Shown: positions 26,148 through 33,952 of the stretch, one piece after another
Numbering within the stretch: position 1 is the stretch's first letter
How the letters are laid out: each line of letters begins with the position of its first letter
DNA from: JAQGMV01 sp035525455
Lineage (GTDB): Bacteria; Pseudomonadota; Gammaproteobacteria; Burkholderiales; SG8-41
Direction of reading: 5' to 3'
Length of the DNA: 64,000 nucleotides
NCBI GenBank assembly: GCA_035525455.1
Contig: DATLEF010000174.1
Coordinates: 12,222-76,221 of the forward strand
Made by a program: the position numbers and the translations under genes
The notes under the pieces: generated by a model
Database searches by the model: none
What the model was told of the DNA's origin: nothing
What the model saw: only the letters and a program-made list of their open reading frames with translations

Positions 26148-27163
26148 GCGGCACCTCCATCGGCCCAGACATCCTTTTCGATGACATCGAGCGAAGGCAG
26201 TGGCGACGCTTTTGCGGTCGCGGTGGCCTCCTCGACCCGCTTCATGGCCTCGGCTTCCATGTCTTTCAGCGTGGCGTCCGCAAAGCCGAGCTCGAGCAGC
26301 CGGTTGCGGTACCGGTCTATAGGATCGCGCTGGAGCCACTTGTCGAGCTCGCCTTCCGGACGGTATTGGCCCGGATCGGCACGCGAGTGGCCGCTGTGGC
26401 GATACGTCATCGCTTCGATCAACGCCGGTCCACCGCCTTTGCGTGCGCGGTCCATGTACTTCACCGCGGTTTTGTAGACTTCGTCGGCGTCGTTGCCGTC
26501 GATCACGATTTTTTCGAGCCCGTAAGCCGAAGCACGATCGGCTGCGGGATGCTCGACCGCCGTCACGTGGCTGATCGGCGTGTATTCCATGTACAGGTTG
26601 TTCTCGCACACGAAGATGACCGGCAGCTTCCAGACCGCTGACATGTTCAGCGCTTCGTGGAAAGCGCCGATGTTGGTCGTGCCATCGCCGAAGAAGCACA
26701 CCGCGACCTGCTCGGTGCCGCGGTATTGCGCACTCCAAGCAGCCCCTGCCGCGACCGGCAGATGCGCACCGATGATCGCGTACGAACCCATCGCGCCTTT
26801 GGAGACGTCGGTCAGGTGCATCGACCCGCCTTTACCGCCGAGCAGTCCGCACTCGCGCCCCATGAGCTCGCCGAGCACACCCGCCATCGAAGCGCCGCGT
26901 GCGAGCGTGTGGGCGTGACCACGGTAGGTGCAGAACGTCCAGTCGTCGGGCCGCATCGCGACGCCGAACGCGGCCGCGATCGCCTCCTGCCCGAGCGAGA
27001 GATGGCTCGTGCCCTTGACGAGGTTCTGAAGGAACAAGTCGTAGGCGCGCTTCTCGCAGTAGCGCAGCTCGAGCTGCAGCCGGTAGAGCTCCATGCGCGT
27101 TTCGCGTCCGATGTCGATCTCTGCCGGTGTAGCGGATTTCTTACGTTTTACCGATGTGTCCAC
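26135..27163 (-). CDS. 2-oxoacid dehydrogenase E1 alpha subunit (pyruvate/acetoin type)
   Basis: 342 residues. ThDP/Mg binding is seen in FFGDGTTNIGAFHEALN...CENN. YRGHAHTLARG is the loop near the active site, and YRHSGHSRADPGQYR is the region that carries the phosphorylation loop in eukaryotes. The sequence is nearer to acetoin-dehydrogenase/PDH alpha than to branched-chain E1. The start is GTG at 27163 with AGAGGT upstream. First gene of the complex; substrate (pyruvate, acetoin or another 2-oxo acid) is not settled. Confidence 0.92.
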   Translation of the reverse strand: MDTSVKRKKSATPAEIDIGRETRMELYRLQLELRYCEKRAYDLFLQNLVKGTSHLSLGQEAIAAAFGVAMRPDDWTFCTYRGHAHTLARGASMAGVLGELMGRECGLLGGKGGSMHLTDVSKGAMGSYAIIGAHLPVAAGAAWSAQYRGTEQVAVCFFGDGTTNIGAFHEALNMSAVWKLPVIFVCENNLYMEYTPISHVTAVEHPAADRASAYGLEKIVIDGNDADEVYKTAVKYMDRARKGGGPALIEAMTYRHSGHSRADPGQYRPEGELDKWLQRDPIDRYRNRLLELGFADATLKDMEAEAMKRVEEATATAKASPLPSLDVIEKDVWADGGAAWRN

Positions 27164-27189
27164 TGGTGACCTCTAAAAGCAAAGCATTT

Positions 27190-27302
27190 AACACGGAGGA
27201 CACAAAGGTCACGGAGGAAAAGCATTGAACAAATAAAGCATGTCATGCTCTTTGTCGAAAATGCCCTTTGACTTTCTCCGTGTCCTCCGTGTCCTTCGTG
27301 TT
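27190..27302. repeat. Long inverted repeat, 27-nt arms
   Basis: The arm at 27190-27216 (starting AACACGGAGGACAC) and the reverse complement of 27276-27302 match at 23 of 27 positions. The unit is itself a degenerate repeat of ACACGGAGG. It fills the 153-nt gap between the M24-fold gene and E1 alpha and could fold into a long hairpin in RNA from either strand. Confidence 0.7.
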
Positions 27303-27316
27303 GAAAGCTGTGGCAG

Positions 27317-28675
27317 TTAATACTTATTAGCGATGGGCAGCTGCTGCGCCGGGAAAAGCGTAATCACCTTAGCGCCGTCGGGCGTCAGGACCACTTCTTC
27401 CTCGATGCGCGCTGCGGATACACCGTCGGTCGCAGGACAGAATGTCTCGACCGCGAAGACCATCCCCGCTTTGAGCTCGTACGGGTCCTTGAGCGAATTC
27501 AGGCGCGAGATGAGCGGCCGCTCGTGCAGGCCGAGCCCGAGGCCGTGACAGAAGTTGAGGCCGAAAGCGGACATCTCCGTTTCGAAACCGATCTCCGTGC
27601 TCTTCGGGAACGCCTTCGCCACCTTGTCCGTAGAAACGCCGGGCTTCAGCATCGCGATCGCCCCGTCCATCCATCCCCGCGCTTTCTTGTACGCATCGTG
27701 CTGGGCCTTCGTAGCGGAGCCCACGGTGAACGTGCGGTAATAGCACGTGCGATAGCCCATATACGACTGGATGATGTCGAAATACGCCTGGTCTCCCGGA
27801 CGGATCATGCGGTCGGTGAAGTTATGCGGGTGCGGGCTGCAGCGCTCACCGGCGATCGCATTGATCGCTTCCACGCAGTCCGAGCCCATCTCGTAGAGAC
27901 GCTTGGTCGCCATTGCGACGATCTCGTTTTCGCGCACGCCCGGCTTGAGCGCTTCGAATATGTCCTGGTAGACGCCGTCGCCCATCGCTGCCGCCATATT
28001 GAGCAGCGTGATCTCGTCGTGGCTTTTGATCTCGCGCGCGTCGAGCATCACCTGCTGGCCGTCCCGCACTTCGATCCCGAGCTTCTGCAGCGCGAATAGA
28101 AAAGGCGGCTCGACGACGTCGATACCGAGCGGCATGTCGGCCACGCCTTCCTGCTGAAGCACGTCTTTGACTTCCTGCGCCATCTGCTCGAAGAGCCCCA
28201 CGCGCGGCGACACGGCGCCGCGCAATCCGGTGAGTCCGGCAAGGCAATGGTTCTTCGGAAGCCAGGGCGCATAGATCTTGTGGTGCCGCGCGGCCGAACC
28301 GAAATCCCACACCCACGGCTCGCCGTTGCCGGTCAGCAGACACCAGCGCGTCAACTTGTCACGCGCCCATTCGCCTATGACCGTGCTAGAGATGTAGCGG
28401 ATGTTGTACTGATCGAACGTGAGGAGCGCCCCGAGCTCCGAATTCGCCAGCGCATTGCGCGTGCGTGCGAGCCGGTATTCGTGCAGCCGCCGGAAATCGA
28501 CGCGCTCTTCGAAAGCGACCTGCATGCGGCCGGGCGCCTGCAGCGGCCGCTCCCAGCGGTGGCCGGGATCGGCCGGATCGAACAGCACGTCGGGCGCTTC
28601 GGGAACGCGGCGCTTGCGATCGACATCGGTGGCCGCAATCCGCTTCGGCTCGCTTTTTCTACTCTTCGTCGCCAT
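27317..28675 (-). CDS. M24-fold protein (Xaa-Pro peptidase/DddP-like superfamily)
   Basis: 452 residues. An N-terminal creatinase-like domain precedes the pita-bread fold. Metal-ligand positions align as Asp300, Cys311 (normally Asp), His377, Glu410 and Glu425/426, so four of five ligands remain and the second Asp is a Cys. FCHGLGLGLHERP and MVFAVETFCPATDGV are the strongest signatures. Enzymes of this group include peptidases and lyases such as DMSP lyase DddP; which applies is unclear. It ends the GntR-controlled catabolic operon and begins 11 nt after the alpha/beta hydrolase gene. Confidence 0.82.
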   Translation of the reverse strand: MATKSRKSEPKRIAATDVDRKRRVPEAPDVLFDPADPGHRWERPLQAPGRMQVAFEERVDFRRLHEYRLARTRNALANSELGALLTFDQYNIRYISSTVIGEWARDKLTRWCLLTGNGEPWVWDFGSAARHHKIYAPWLPKNHCLAGLTGLRGAVSPRVGLFEQMAQEVKDVLQQEGVADMPLGIDVVEPPFLFALQKLGIEVRDGQQVMLDAREIKSHDEITLLNMAAAMGDGVYQDIFEALKPGVRENEIVAMATKRLYEMGSDCVEAINAIAGERCSPHPHNFTDRMIRPGDQAYFDIIQSYMGYRTCYYRTFTVGSATKAQHDAYKKARGWMDGAIAMLKPGVSTDKVAKAFPKSTEIGFETEMSAFGLNFCHGLGLGLHERPLISRLNSLKDPYELKAGMVFAVETFCPATDGVSAARIEEEVVLTPDGAKVITLFPAQQLPIANKY

Positions 28676-28686
28676 GGCGAATCTCT

Positions 28687-29775
28687 CTAGGTGCGTGAAG
28701 CGGCGAGCTGTGTCGCCATCCAGTCAGCGGTCTGATCGCGATAGCGGTACCAGAGGTTGTTGACGACGTGGTTACCGCCTTCGATGACCGAGAGCACGCA
28801 GGGGCCGGACACTTCGGCAGCGAGCTTGCGCGCTTCGTCGGGCGAAGTCAGGCGATCCTTCGTGCCGGCCACGATGTAGATCGGACACGTGATGTTCTTC
28901 GCGTGGCCGCGCAGCGTCATGCGCGCTGCCGTGCGGCTCGCTTCCTCGAGATTCGCGCTGTGCGAGCGCACGCGGAATGCTTCGACGTTGAGTATGGGGC
29001 GGCCTTCGAAAGTCGGCTTGCGCTCGTATGCGCCGGAAAGCGCGACGCACGCTTTGATGCGCTTGTCGAAAGCCGCAGCGCGCGGCGCGTAGTAGCCGCC
29101 GAGGGAAACACCCCACACGCCGACCCGCGAGACGTCGACGTCCGTGCGCTTTTCGAGAAAATCGATCACGGCACCTACCGGTTTCTCGTACTCGGGGCAG
29201 ATGGGCAAGTCGTATTCGGCCTCCCCCTGACCCGGTCCGTCGAAAGCCAATGTGGCTACTCCGCGTTTGAGAAAGCGGCTTTCGTAGTCCTCCATCTCTT
29301 CTTTCGCCGAGTCGAGGCCCATGCACATGACGACGACAGGAGGCCGGTCGCTGCCCGCGGGTTTGCGCAGATTGCCGTACAGCGTCGTGCCTTCGTACGG
29401 AATCGCCACTCGCTCGCCTGGCGGACGCAAGAGCGGCAATGCCCGGTTGCGGCATTCGACCGCATTCATGTGCGCTTGTTTGAGCTGCGCCATATCGTTC
29501 ACGAACAAAAACTTGCCGAAGTGATAGCAGACCGCCGCGCGCGTCCAGTGCTCGCCGGCCGAAAGCTTGAATCCTTCAGCATGCGCTTTGTTGCCGAGCT
29601 CTTCATGAACGGCGGCACGAGCGCTCCACGCGCTGCACCAGTCTTCCCAACGCTCGATGGCACCGGTCACTTCCTGAAAATCAGTCAGAGGCACGCCGTT
29701 CACCACGAAACGCGGCGCCCAGTGCGAAATCGCGGACTGAACGCGCTCGTCTTTGTTACGTTGTGGCGTATCCAT
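28687..29775 (-). CDS. Alpha/beta hydrolase (dihydroxypseudooxynicotine hydrolase/FrsA-like), copy B
   Basis: 362 residues. A helical N-terminal cap (HWAPRFVVNGVPLTDFQEV...) precedes an alpha/beta core with nucleophile GVSLGGYY, acid in AGTKDRLT and base His in GGNHVVNN. The cap-plus-core layout is that of C-C bond hydrolases like 2,6-dihydroxypseudooxynicotine hydrolase. ATG 29775 has an AAAGGT box and gives the same start as its paralogue; an upstream ATG at 29799 has none. It is a close paralogue of the gene at 31814-32893, with two Bug genes between. Confidence 0.85.
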   Translation of the reverse strand: MDTPQRNKDERVQSAISHWAPRFVVNGVPLTDFQEVTGAIERWEDWCSAWSARAAVHEELGNKAHAEGFKLSAGEHWTRAAVCYHFGKFLFVNDMAQLKQAHMNAVECRNRALPLLRPPGERVAIPYEGTTLYGNLRKPAGSDRPPVVVMCMGLDSAKEEMEDYESRFLKRGVATLAFDGPGQGEAEYDLPICPEYEKPVGAVIDFLEKRTDVDVSRVGVWGVSLGGYYAPRAAAFDKRIKACVALSGAYERKPTFEGRPILNVEAFRVRSHSANLEEASRTAARMTLRGHAKNITCPIYIVAGTKDRLTSPDEARKLAAEVSGPCVLSVIEGGNHVVNNLWYRYRDQTADWMATQLAASRT

Positions 29776-29814
29776 TCGTGTACCTTTCTCAAACACCATG
29801 CTGAATCGAGAGAC

Positions 29815-30786
29815 TCATTGCGCCGTGATCCCCGCCGCCTTTATGACTGGCGTCCACTTCGCCAGCTCGGCCTTGATGAAGGCGCGCATCTCTTCGGGTG
29901 TCGTAGGCGCAGCGATCGCTCCGAGCTTGAGTAGCGCCTCCTTCACGTCGGGCCGGTTGAAGCTGTCGTTGATTTCCTTGTTGAGCCTCGTGATGATGAT
30001 CTGCGGCGTTTTCGCGGGCGCCATGATTCCAAACCAGAGGAGCGCATCGAGTCCGGGAACGCCGGCTTCGGTCGCGCTCGGAATATCGGGCGTACCTGGA
30101 AAGCGTTGCAGGCTCGTGACTGTGAGCGCTTTTACCTTCTTCGCCTGAAGCTGCACGTGAGCCGTCACGGGAGAAAGGAACGCGAACTGCGTTTCGCCAC
30201 TCAGCAGGCCCGTCAGCGCCGGCCCGGCGCCCTTGTACGGCACGTGCAGAAACTTGACGCCGCTCACGTTCATGAAAAGCTCGCCGGCGAGATGGCTGAT
30301 CGTGCCGGCGCCCGCAGAACCCCACGGCACCGCATTGCCGCCTTTGGCCTTGCCGAGTGCGATCAGCTCCTGCACGGAATTCACGGGCACCGACGGATGC
30401 GTCACCAGCACGGTGACCCCTTTCATGAGCAGCGAGATCGGCGCGAAATCCCGTACCGGGTCGTAAGGCAGGTTCTTGAAGAGCGACACGGCCGAGACGT
30501 GTGTGCCCGCATGCGCGATCGTCAGCGTATACCCATCGGGGACCGATTTCGCGACGATATCGGTGCCGATCGTGCCACCCGCACCGGCGCGGTTATCGAC
30601 GATGAACTGCTGCCCGAGTCGCTCGGTCAGTTTTTGCGCGGTGAAGCGGGCGATCTGGTCGGATGTGCTTCCTGCCGACCCGGTGATCACGCGCACGGGG
30701 CGGGTTGGGTACTTGTCGGCGTCGGCTGCCAGGGCACTTGCCGCGGCCAACATGGTTCCGAGTACGGCCGCGATTTTCAATATCAT
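29815..30786 (-). CDS. Bug-family (TTT) solute-binding protein
   Basis: 323 residues with a Sec signal peptide (ASALAADAD). YPTRPVRVITGSAGSTSD, VDNRAGAGGTIGTDIVAK, PDGYTL, and HVPYKGAGPALTGLLSG are the standard Bug motifs. Bug proteins bind carboxylates or similar small molecules in the periplasm; betaproteobacteria have many, most without cognate TctA/TctB membrane genes nearby, as here. GAGGAGG precedes the ATG. It lies just downstream of the frameshifted Bug gene and upstream of hydrolase copy B. Confidence 0.92.
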   Translation of the reverse strand: MILKIAAVLGTMLAAASALAADADKYPTRPVRVITGSAGSTSDQIARFTAQKLTERLGQQFIVDNRAGAGGTIGTDIVAKSVPDGYTLTIAHAGTHVSAVSLFKNLPYDPVRDFAPISLLMKGVTVLVTHPSVPVNSVQELIALGKAKGGNAVPWGSAGAGTISHLAGELFMNVSGVKFLHVPYKGAGPALTGLLSGETQFAFLSPVTAHVQLQAKKVKALTVTSLQRFPGTPDIPSATEAGVPGLDALLWFGIMAPAKTPQIIITRLNKEINDSFNRPDVKEALLKLGAIAAPTTPEEMRAFIKAELAKWTPVIKAAGITAQ

Positions 30787-30839
30787 TTGTCCTCCTCGTT
30801 ATGTCAGCTCTTTGGGCGCGCTCGACTGGCGCGCTTGCG

Positions 30840-31801
30840 TCACTCCGCTTTCGCGCCGGACTCCTTCACGACCTTGCCGAGCTTGACCACTTCTGACCGT
30901 ATGTATCTGTCGTATTCCTCCGGCGTCATCGGCATCGGATCCGCACCCTGGTTCTGGAGCTGCCCTGCGACGTCCGGCAGGCGCAGGATCTTGACCACCG
31001 CGCCATTCAGCTTGTCGATGATCGGCTTGGGCGTACCGGCGACCGTGATCAGACCGAACCAGCCGTCGAATACGCAGTCGCGCACTCCCGCTTCGACCAT
31101 GGTCGGCAGTTGCGGAAACGCCGACGAGCGTTTGCTGCTGCTCACCGCCAGGGCACGCACTCTACCGGCTTTAATGTGAGAGGACGCGAGTATCGCCGGC
31201 GCGAAGGTCATCTCGAGCCGGCCCGCGACGATCTCCGTGATCGCCTCGGCGAATCCCTTGAACGGCACGTGCACGATACTGATTCCTGCAGTGCTGCGGA
31301 AGATCTCACCGTTGATGTGTGAATTGGAGCCGATGCCCGCAGACGTATAGTTGAATGTCCCCGGTTTGGATTTGGCCAGAGCCACCAGCTCCTTCACGTT
31401 TTTTGCCGGCAGCGACGGGTGCACGATCAGGATATTCGGTATCAGCGCGAGCGGCGTGATCCCCGCGAAATCCTCACCGGATCGAACGGCAGCTTGGTGT
31501 ACAGCGTTGCGTTGATCGCGTGACTGGCCGATACGACGAGCAGCGTATATCCGTCTGGCGGGGCTTTCGCTACGACCGAGGTGCCGACGACACTGCCGGC
31601 GCCCGGCCGATTTTCAACGAGGACCTGCTGCCCCCACATTTCGGTGAGCTTCGGGCCGATCACGCGTGCGAGCGCGTCGGTTGCGCTTCCCGCGCCGAAA
31701 GGCACGACGATGCGGATGGGCTTCACCGGATATTCCTGCGCATGCACCGCACCGGCCATGACGAGCGCGAGCGCCATAAGTTGGATTGCGAGACGAGTCA
31801 T
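30840..31801 (-). pseudogene. Bug-family solute-binding protein gene with a one-base frameshift
   Basis: The 5' part (31801-31442, with signal peptide and VENRPGAGSVVGTSVVAK) and the 3' part (to 30840, with HPSLPAKNV and HVPFKGFAEAI) are two pieces of one Bug protein. After KLPFDPV the frame runs into RISRGS and stops. Adding one base near 31472-31474 (minus-strand AGG to AGGG) restores DFAGITPL and yields 320 residues, the normal length. No other damage is seen and the Shine-Dalgarno (GAGGAGG) is intact, so either the mutation is recent or it is a sequencing error. Confidence 0.85.
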
Positions 31802-31813
31802 GCTTGATCCTCC

Positions 31814-32893
31814 TCAAGATTCCAGACACCGCCCCATCCAGTCGGCGGATTGCGTGCGGTAGCGGTAGGCGCGGTTGTTCGCGACGTGGTTGCCGTCCTC
31901 GATCACCAGCAGCTCGACGGGGCCGCGCGCTTCGCGTGCGAGTTTTTCGGCGTCCTGCCACGGCACGATCCGGTCGAGCTTGCCCGCGACGATGTAGAGC
32001 GGGCACGTGATGTTCGAGGCGACGCCCTTCAGCGTCAAGCTCGCGCCGTATTCGCGCGCGTCTTCCAGCGTCGCGGACTTCGAGCGCACGCGAAAAGCTT
32101 CCTGCGTGAGCGGGTTCATCCCGGGCCAGATTTCGGCCCAGTCGTAAGGGCCCGAGAGCGCGATGCACGCACGAACGCGTTTTTCAAAAGCCGCGGCGCG
32201 CGGCGCGTAATAGCCGCCCAGCGATACGCCCCACAGACCGGTGCGTGACGCGTCGAGATCCGCGCGCCTGTCCACCCAGTCGAGAACGCTTTTCACGGCC
32301 ACTTCGTAGTCACCGCGAAGGGGAAGCTCGTATTCGGCTTCGCCCTGGCCCGGACCGTCGAAGGCTAGAGTGGCCATGCCGCGCGCAAGAAAAATCGATT
32401 CGTAGGCATCCATCTCTTCTTTTGCCGAATCGAGCCCCATGCACATCACCACGATTGGCGGACGCTCCACGCCGCGGGGCTTACGCAGGATTCCGTAGAG
32501 GCGCGTGCCGGCGTGCGGTATTTCCACCCGCTCGCCCGGCGGGTCGAGATGGGGCAAAGCAGCGCGGCGGCAATCGACTGCTTTCATGTGCGCCCCGCGC
32601 ATCTGCGCATAATCGTGCACAAATACGAACTTGGCAAAGTGATAGCACACGGCTGCCCGCGTGTAGTGTTCGCCCCCCGAAAACCCGTTGCCTGCTGCGA
32701 GCGCGTCGGCGCCGAGCGCTTCGTGAACGGCTGCGCGCCGCGACCACGCTGCACACCAGTCGTCCCAGCGCTCGATTGCAGCAGTCACTTCCTGAAAATC
32801 GGTGAGGGGTACGCCGTTCGCGACAAAACGCGGCGCCCAATGAGCAATCGCGGCGTGGACGCGCGCATCGACGTTTTTCGCCGCCGGTTCCAT
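31814..32893 (-). CDS. Alpha/beta hydrolase (dihydroxypseudooxynicotine hydrolase/FrsA-like), copy A
   Basis: 359 residues, strongly similar over the whole length to the hydrolase at 28687-29775 (shared NGVPLTDFQEVT, PPGERVEIP, VVMCMGLDSAKEEM, LAFDGPGQGEAEYELP). Nucleophile in GVSLGGYY, acid in AGKLDRIV, base in DGNHVANN. AAGGT precedes the ATG. It starts 10 nt after the SBP gene and is followed by the frameshifted Bug gene. The substrate is unknown; the cap domain and catabolic setting suggest a C-C or ester bond hydrolase. Confidence 0.86.
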   Translation of the reverse strand: MEPAAKNVDARVHAAIAHWAPRFVANGVPLTDFQEVTAAIERWDDWCAAWSRRAAVHEALGADALAAGNGFSGGEHYTRAAVCYHFAKFVFVHDYAQMRGAHMKAVDCRRAALPHLDPPGERVEIPHAGTRLYGILRKPRGVERPPIVVMCMGLDSAKEEMDAYESIFLARGMATLAFDGPGQGEAEYELPLRGDYEVAVKSVLDWVDRRADLDASRTGLWGVSLGGYYAPRAAAFEKRVRACIALSGPYDWAEIWPGMNPLTQEAFRVRSKSATLEDAREYGASLTLKGVASNITCPLYIVAGKLDRIVPWQDAEKLAREARGPVELLVIEDGNHVANNRAYRYRTQSADWMGRCLES

Positions 32894-32903
32894 TCGAGTA
32901 CCT

Positions 32904-33800
32904 TCAAGCCGCCTGCGCGGGCAGTGCTCGCTGCATGTAGCTCAAGTCCATGTACTTCTCGGGTGCGCCTTTGGCCTGCGTATAGCCTTCCGCTTGCCAC
33001 ACGGTATCGATGACTTCGCGCAGCCCCGTTGCGCTGATCACGGGACGGCGACGTTGCGCAAAGCTTTTCAAACCCGCAAGCGCGGCGGTGGGTGCGAGCT
33101 TGAGGCGGGCCGGCAGCGCCTGTAGCGCCTCGTCGGCGTGCGCCGGATCCGAGAGCCATTCGTACGCGCTATCGTACGCGCGTATGAAGGCGAGCAGATC
33201 CTGCTCGTGATCGCGCGCCCAGCTGCGCCGTGCAGCCATGACGGGGCCGGGATACGTAGGAAAGCGCTCGCTCATGCGCGCGAGCATCGTGTAGCCGTCG
33301 GCGAGAAGCTGCGCATCGAAAGGTGCATTGAGCAGGCTGGCAACCGCGGCGCCGCTTTTCAGCGCGTCATAGCGCTCGACGGACCCGCCGAACTCCTTGA
33401 AAACGATTTCGCTTTCGGCGAGTTTTTCCTGCAACAAGCGCCGCAGAAGCAGCGCGTAACCCGTGCGTGCGCCGTCCACCGCTATAGTGCGCCCGCGTAG
33501 ATCGCCGATCGCGCGTATGTGCGCGGCTGCGACCAGCGTCAGTTCCGGCGCGTGGCCGTGAGGCATGAAGACGAAAAGGTCGGCGCCGCGTTCGACTGCG
33601 CGCACGACATGATCCGATTGCTGAAAGCCGATATCGAAACCGCCGCGGATCAATTCTTCCTGCTGCTCGACCGAGGAGCCTGTGAGAGTCACCTCAACTT
33701 CGGTGCCCTCGCGCTCGAATAACCTCAGCGCCTGGGCGACATACAGGGGCCAGGTATTGGTGCCCTCTGAAATGAGCCCGAGCTTGACCAGGCGTGACAT
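32904..33800 (-). CDS. ABC-type nitrate/sulfonate/THI5-like substrate-binding protein without signal peptide
   Basis: 298 residues. The sequence from KLGLISEGTNTWPLYVAQ through DIGFQQSDHVVRAVERGA and LRGRTIAVDG is that of SsuA/NMT1-type periplasmic binding proteins. However, the well-supported ATG at 33800 (GGAGG upstream, promoter at 33857-33885) gives no signal peptide. No ABC permease or ATPase gene is nearby. It may work in the cytoplasm as a sensor or enzyme-like binding protein, or be exported in another way. First gene of the operon divergent from the GntR gene. Confidence 0.75.
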   Translation of the reverse strand: MSRLVKLGLISEGTNTWPLYVAQALRLFEREGTEVEVTLTGSSVEQQEELIRGGFDIGFQQSDHVVRAVERGADLFVFMPHGHAPELTLVAAAHIRAIGDLRGRTIAVDGARTGYALLLRRLLQEKLAESEIVFKEFGGSVERYDALKSGAAVASLLNAPFDAQLLADGYTMLARMSERFPTYPGPVMAARRSWARDHEQDLLAFIRAYDSAYEWLSDPAHADEALQALPARLKLAPTAALAGLKSFAQRRRPVISATGLREVIDTVWQAEGYTQAKGAPEKYMDLSYMQRALPAQAA

Positions 33801-33856
33801 GCTCCTCCGGGAGTTTTGCGGAAAGGATTGCGGATGCGGACGCGGTTTTGAGCAGG

Positions 33857-33885
33857 ATGCTAGGGACGCATGAACCAATTGTCAA
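33857..33885 (-). promoter_or_regulatory. Sigma-70 promoter for the catabolic operon (leftward)
   Basis: On the minus strand TTGACA (33885-33880), a 17-nt spacer, then TAGCAT (33862-33857). A GAACCAATT operator-like repeat lies in the spacer. Confidence 0.55.
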
Positions 33886-33914
33886 CGATTTGAACCAATT
33901 GACCGAATTGGTTC
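33871..33914. promoter_or_regulatory. Operator array for the divergent GntR/FCD regulator
   Basis: TGAACCAATTG occurs at 33871-33881 and again at 33891-33901, exactly 20 bp apart. The second copy forms a perfect inverted repeat, GAACCAATT (33892-33900), 5 nt, AATTGGTTC (33906-33914). These sites overlap both opposed promoters, which is the layout for repression of both genes by the GntR protein encoded alongside. Confidence 0.65.
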
Positions 33915-33927
33915 GCCCGCTCACAAT
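33899..33927 (+). promoter_or_regulatory. Sigma-70 promoter for the GntR regulator (rightward)
   Basis: TTGACC (33899-33904), 17-nt spacer, CACAAT (33922-33927). The -35 is inside the operator palindrome. The predicted start lies about 20 nt before the GTG at 33953. Confidence 0.5.
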
Positions 33928-33952
33928 ACTTCTCAAACAGGAGTCGAGGCTC

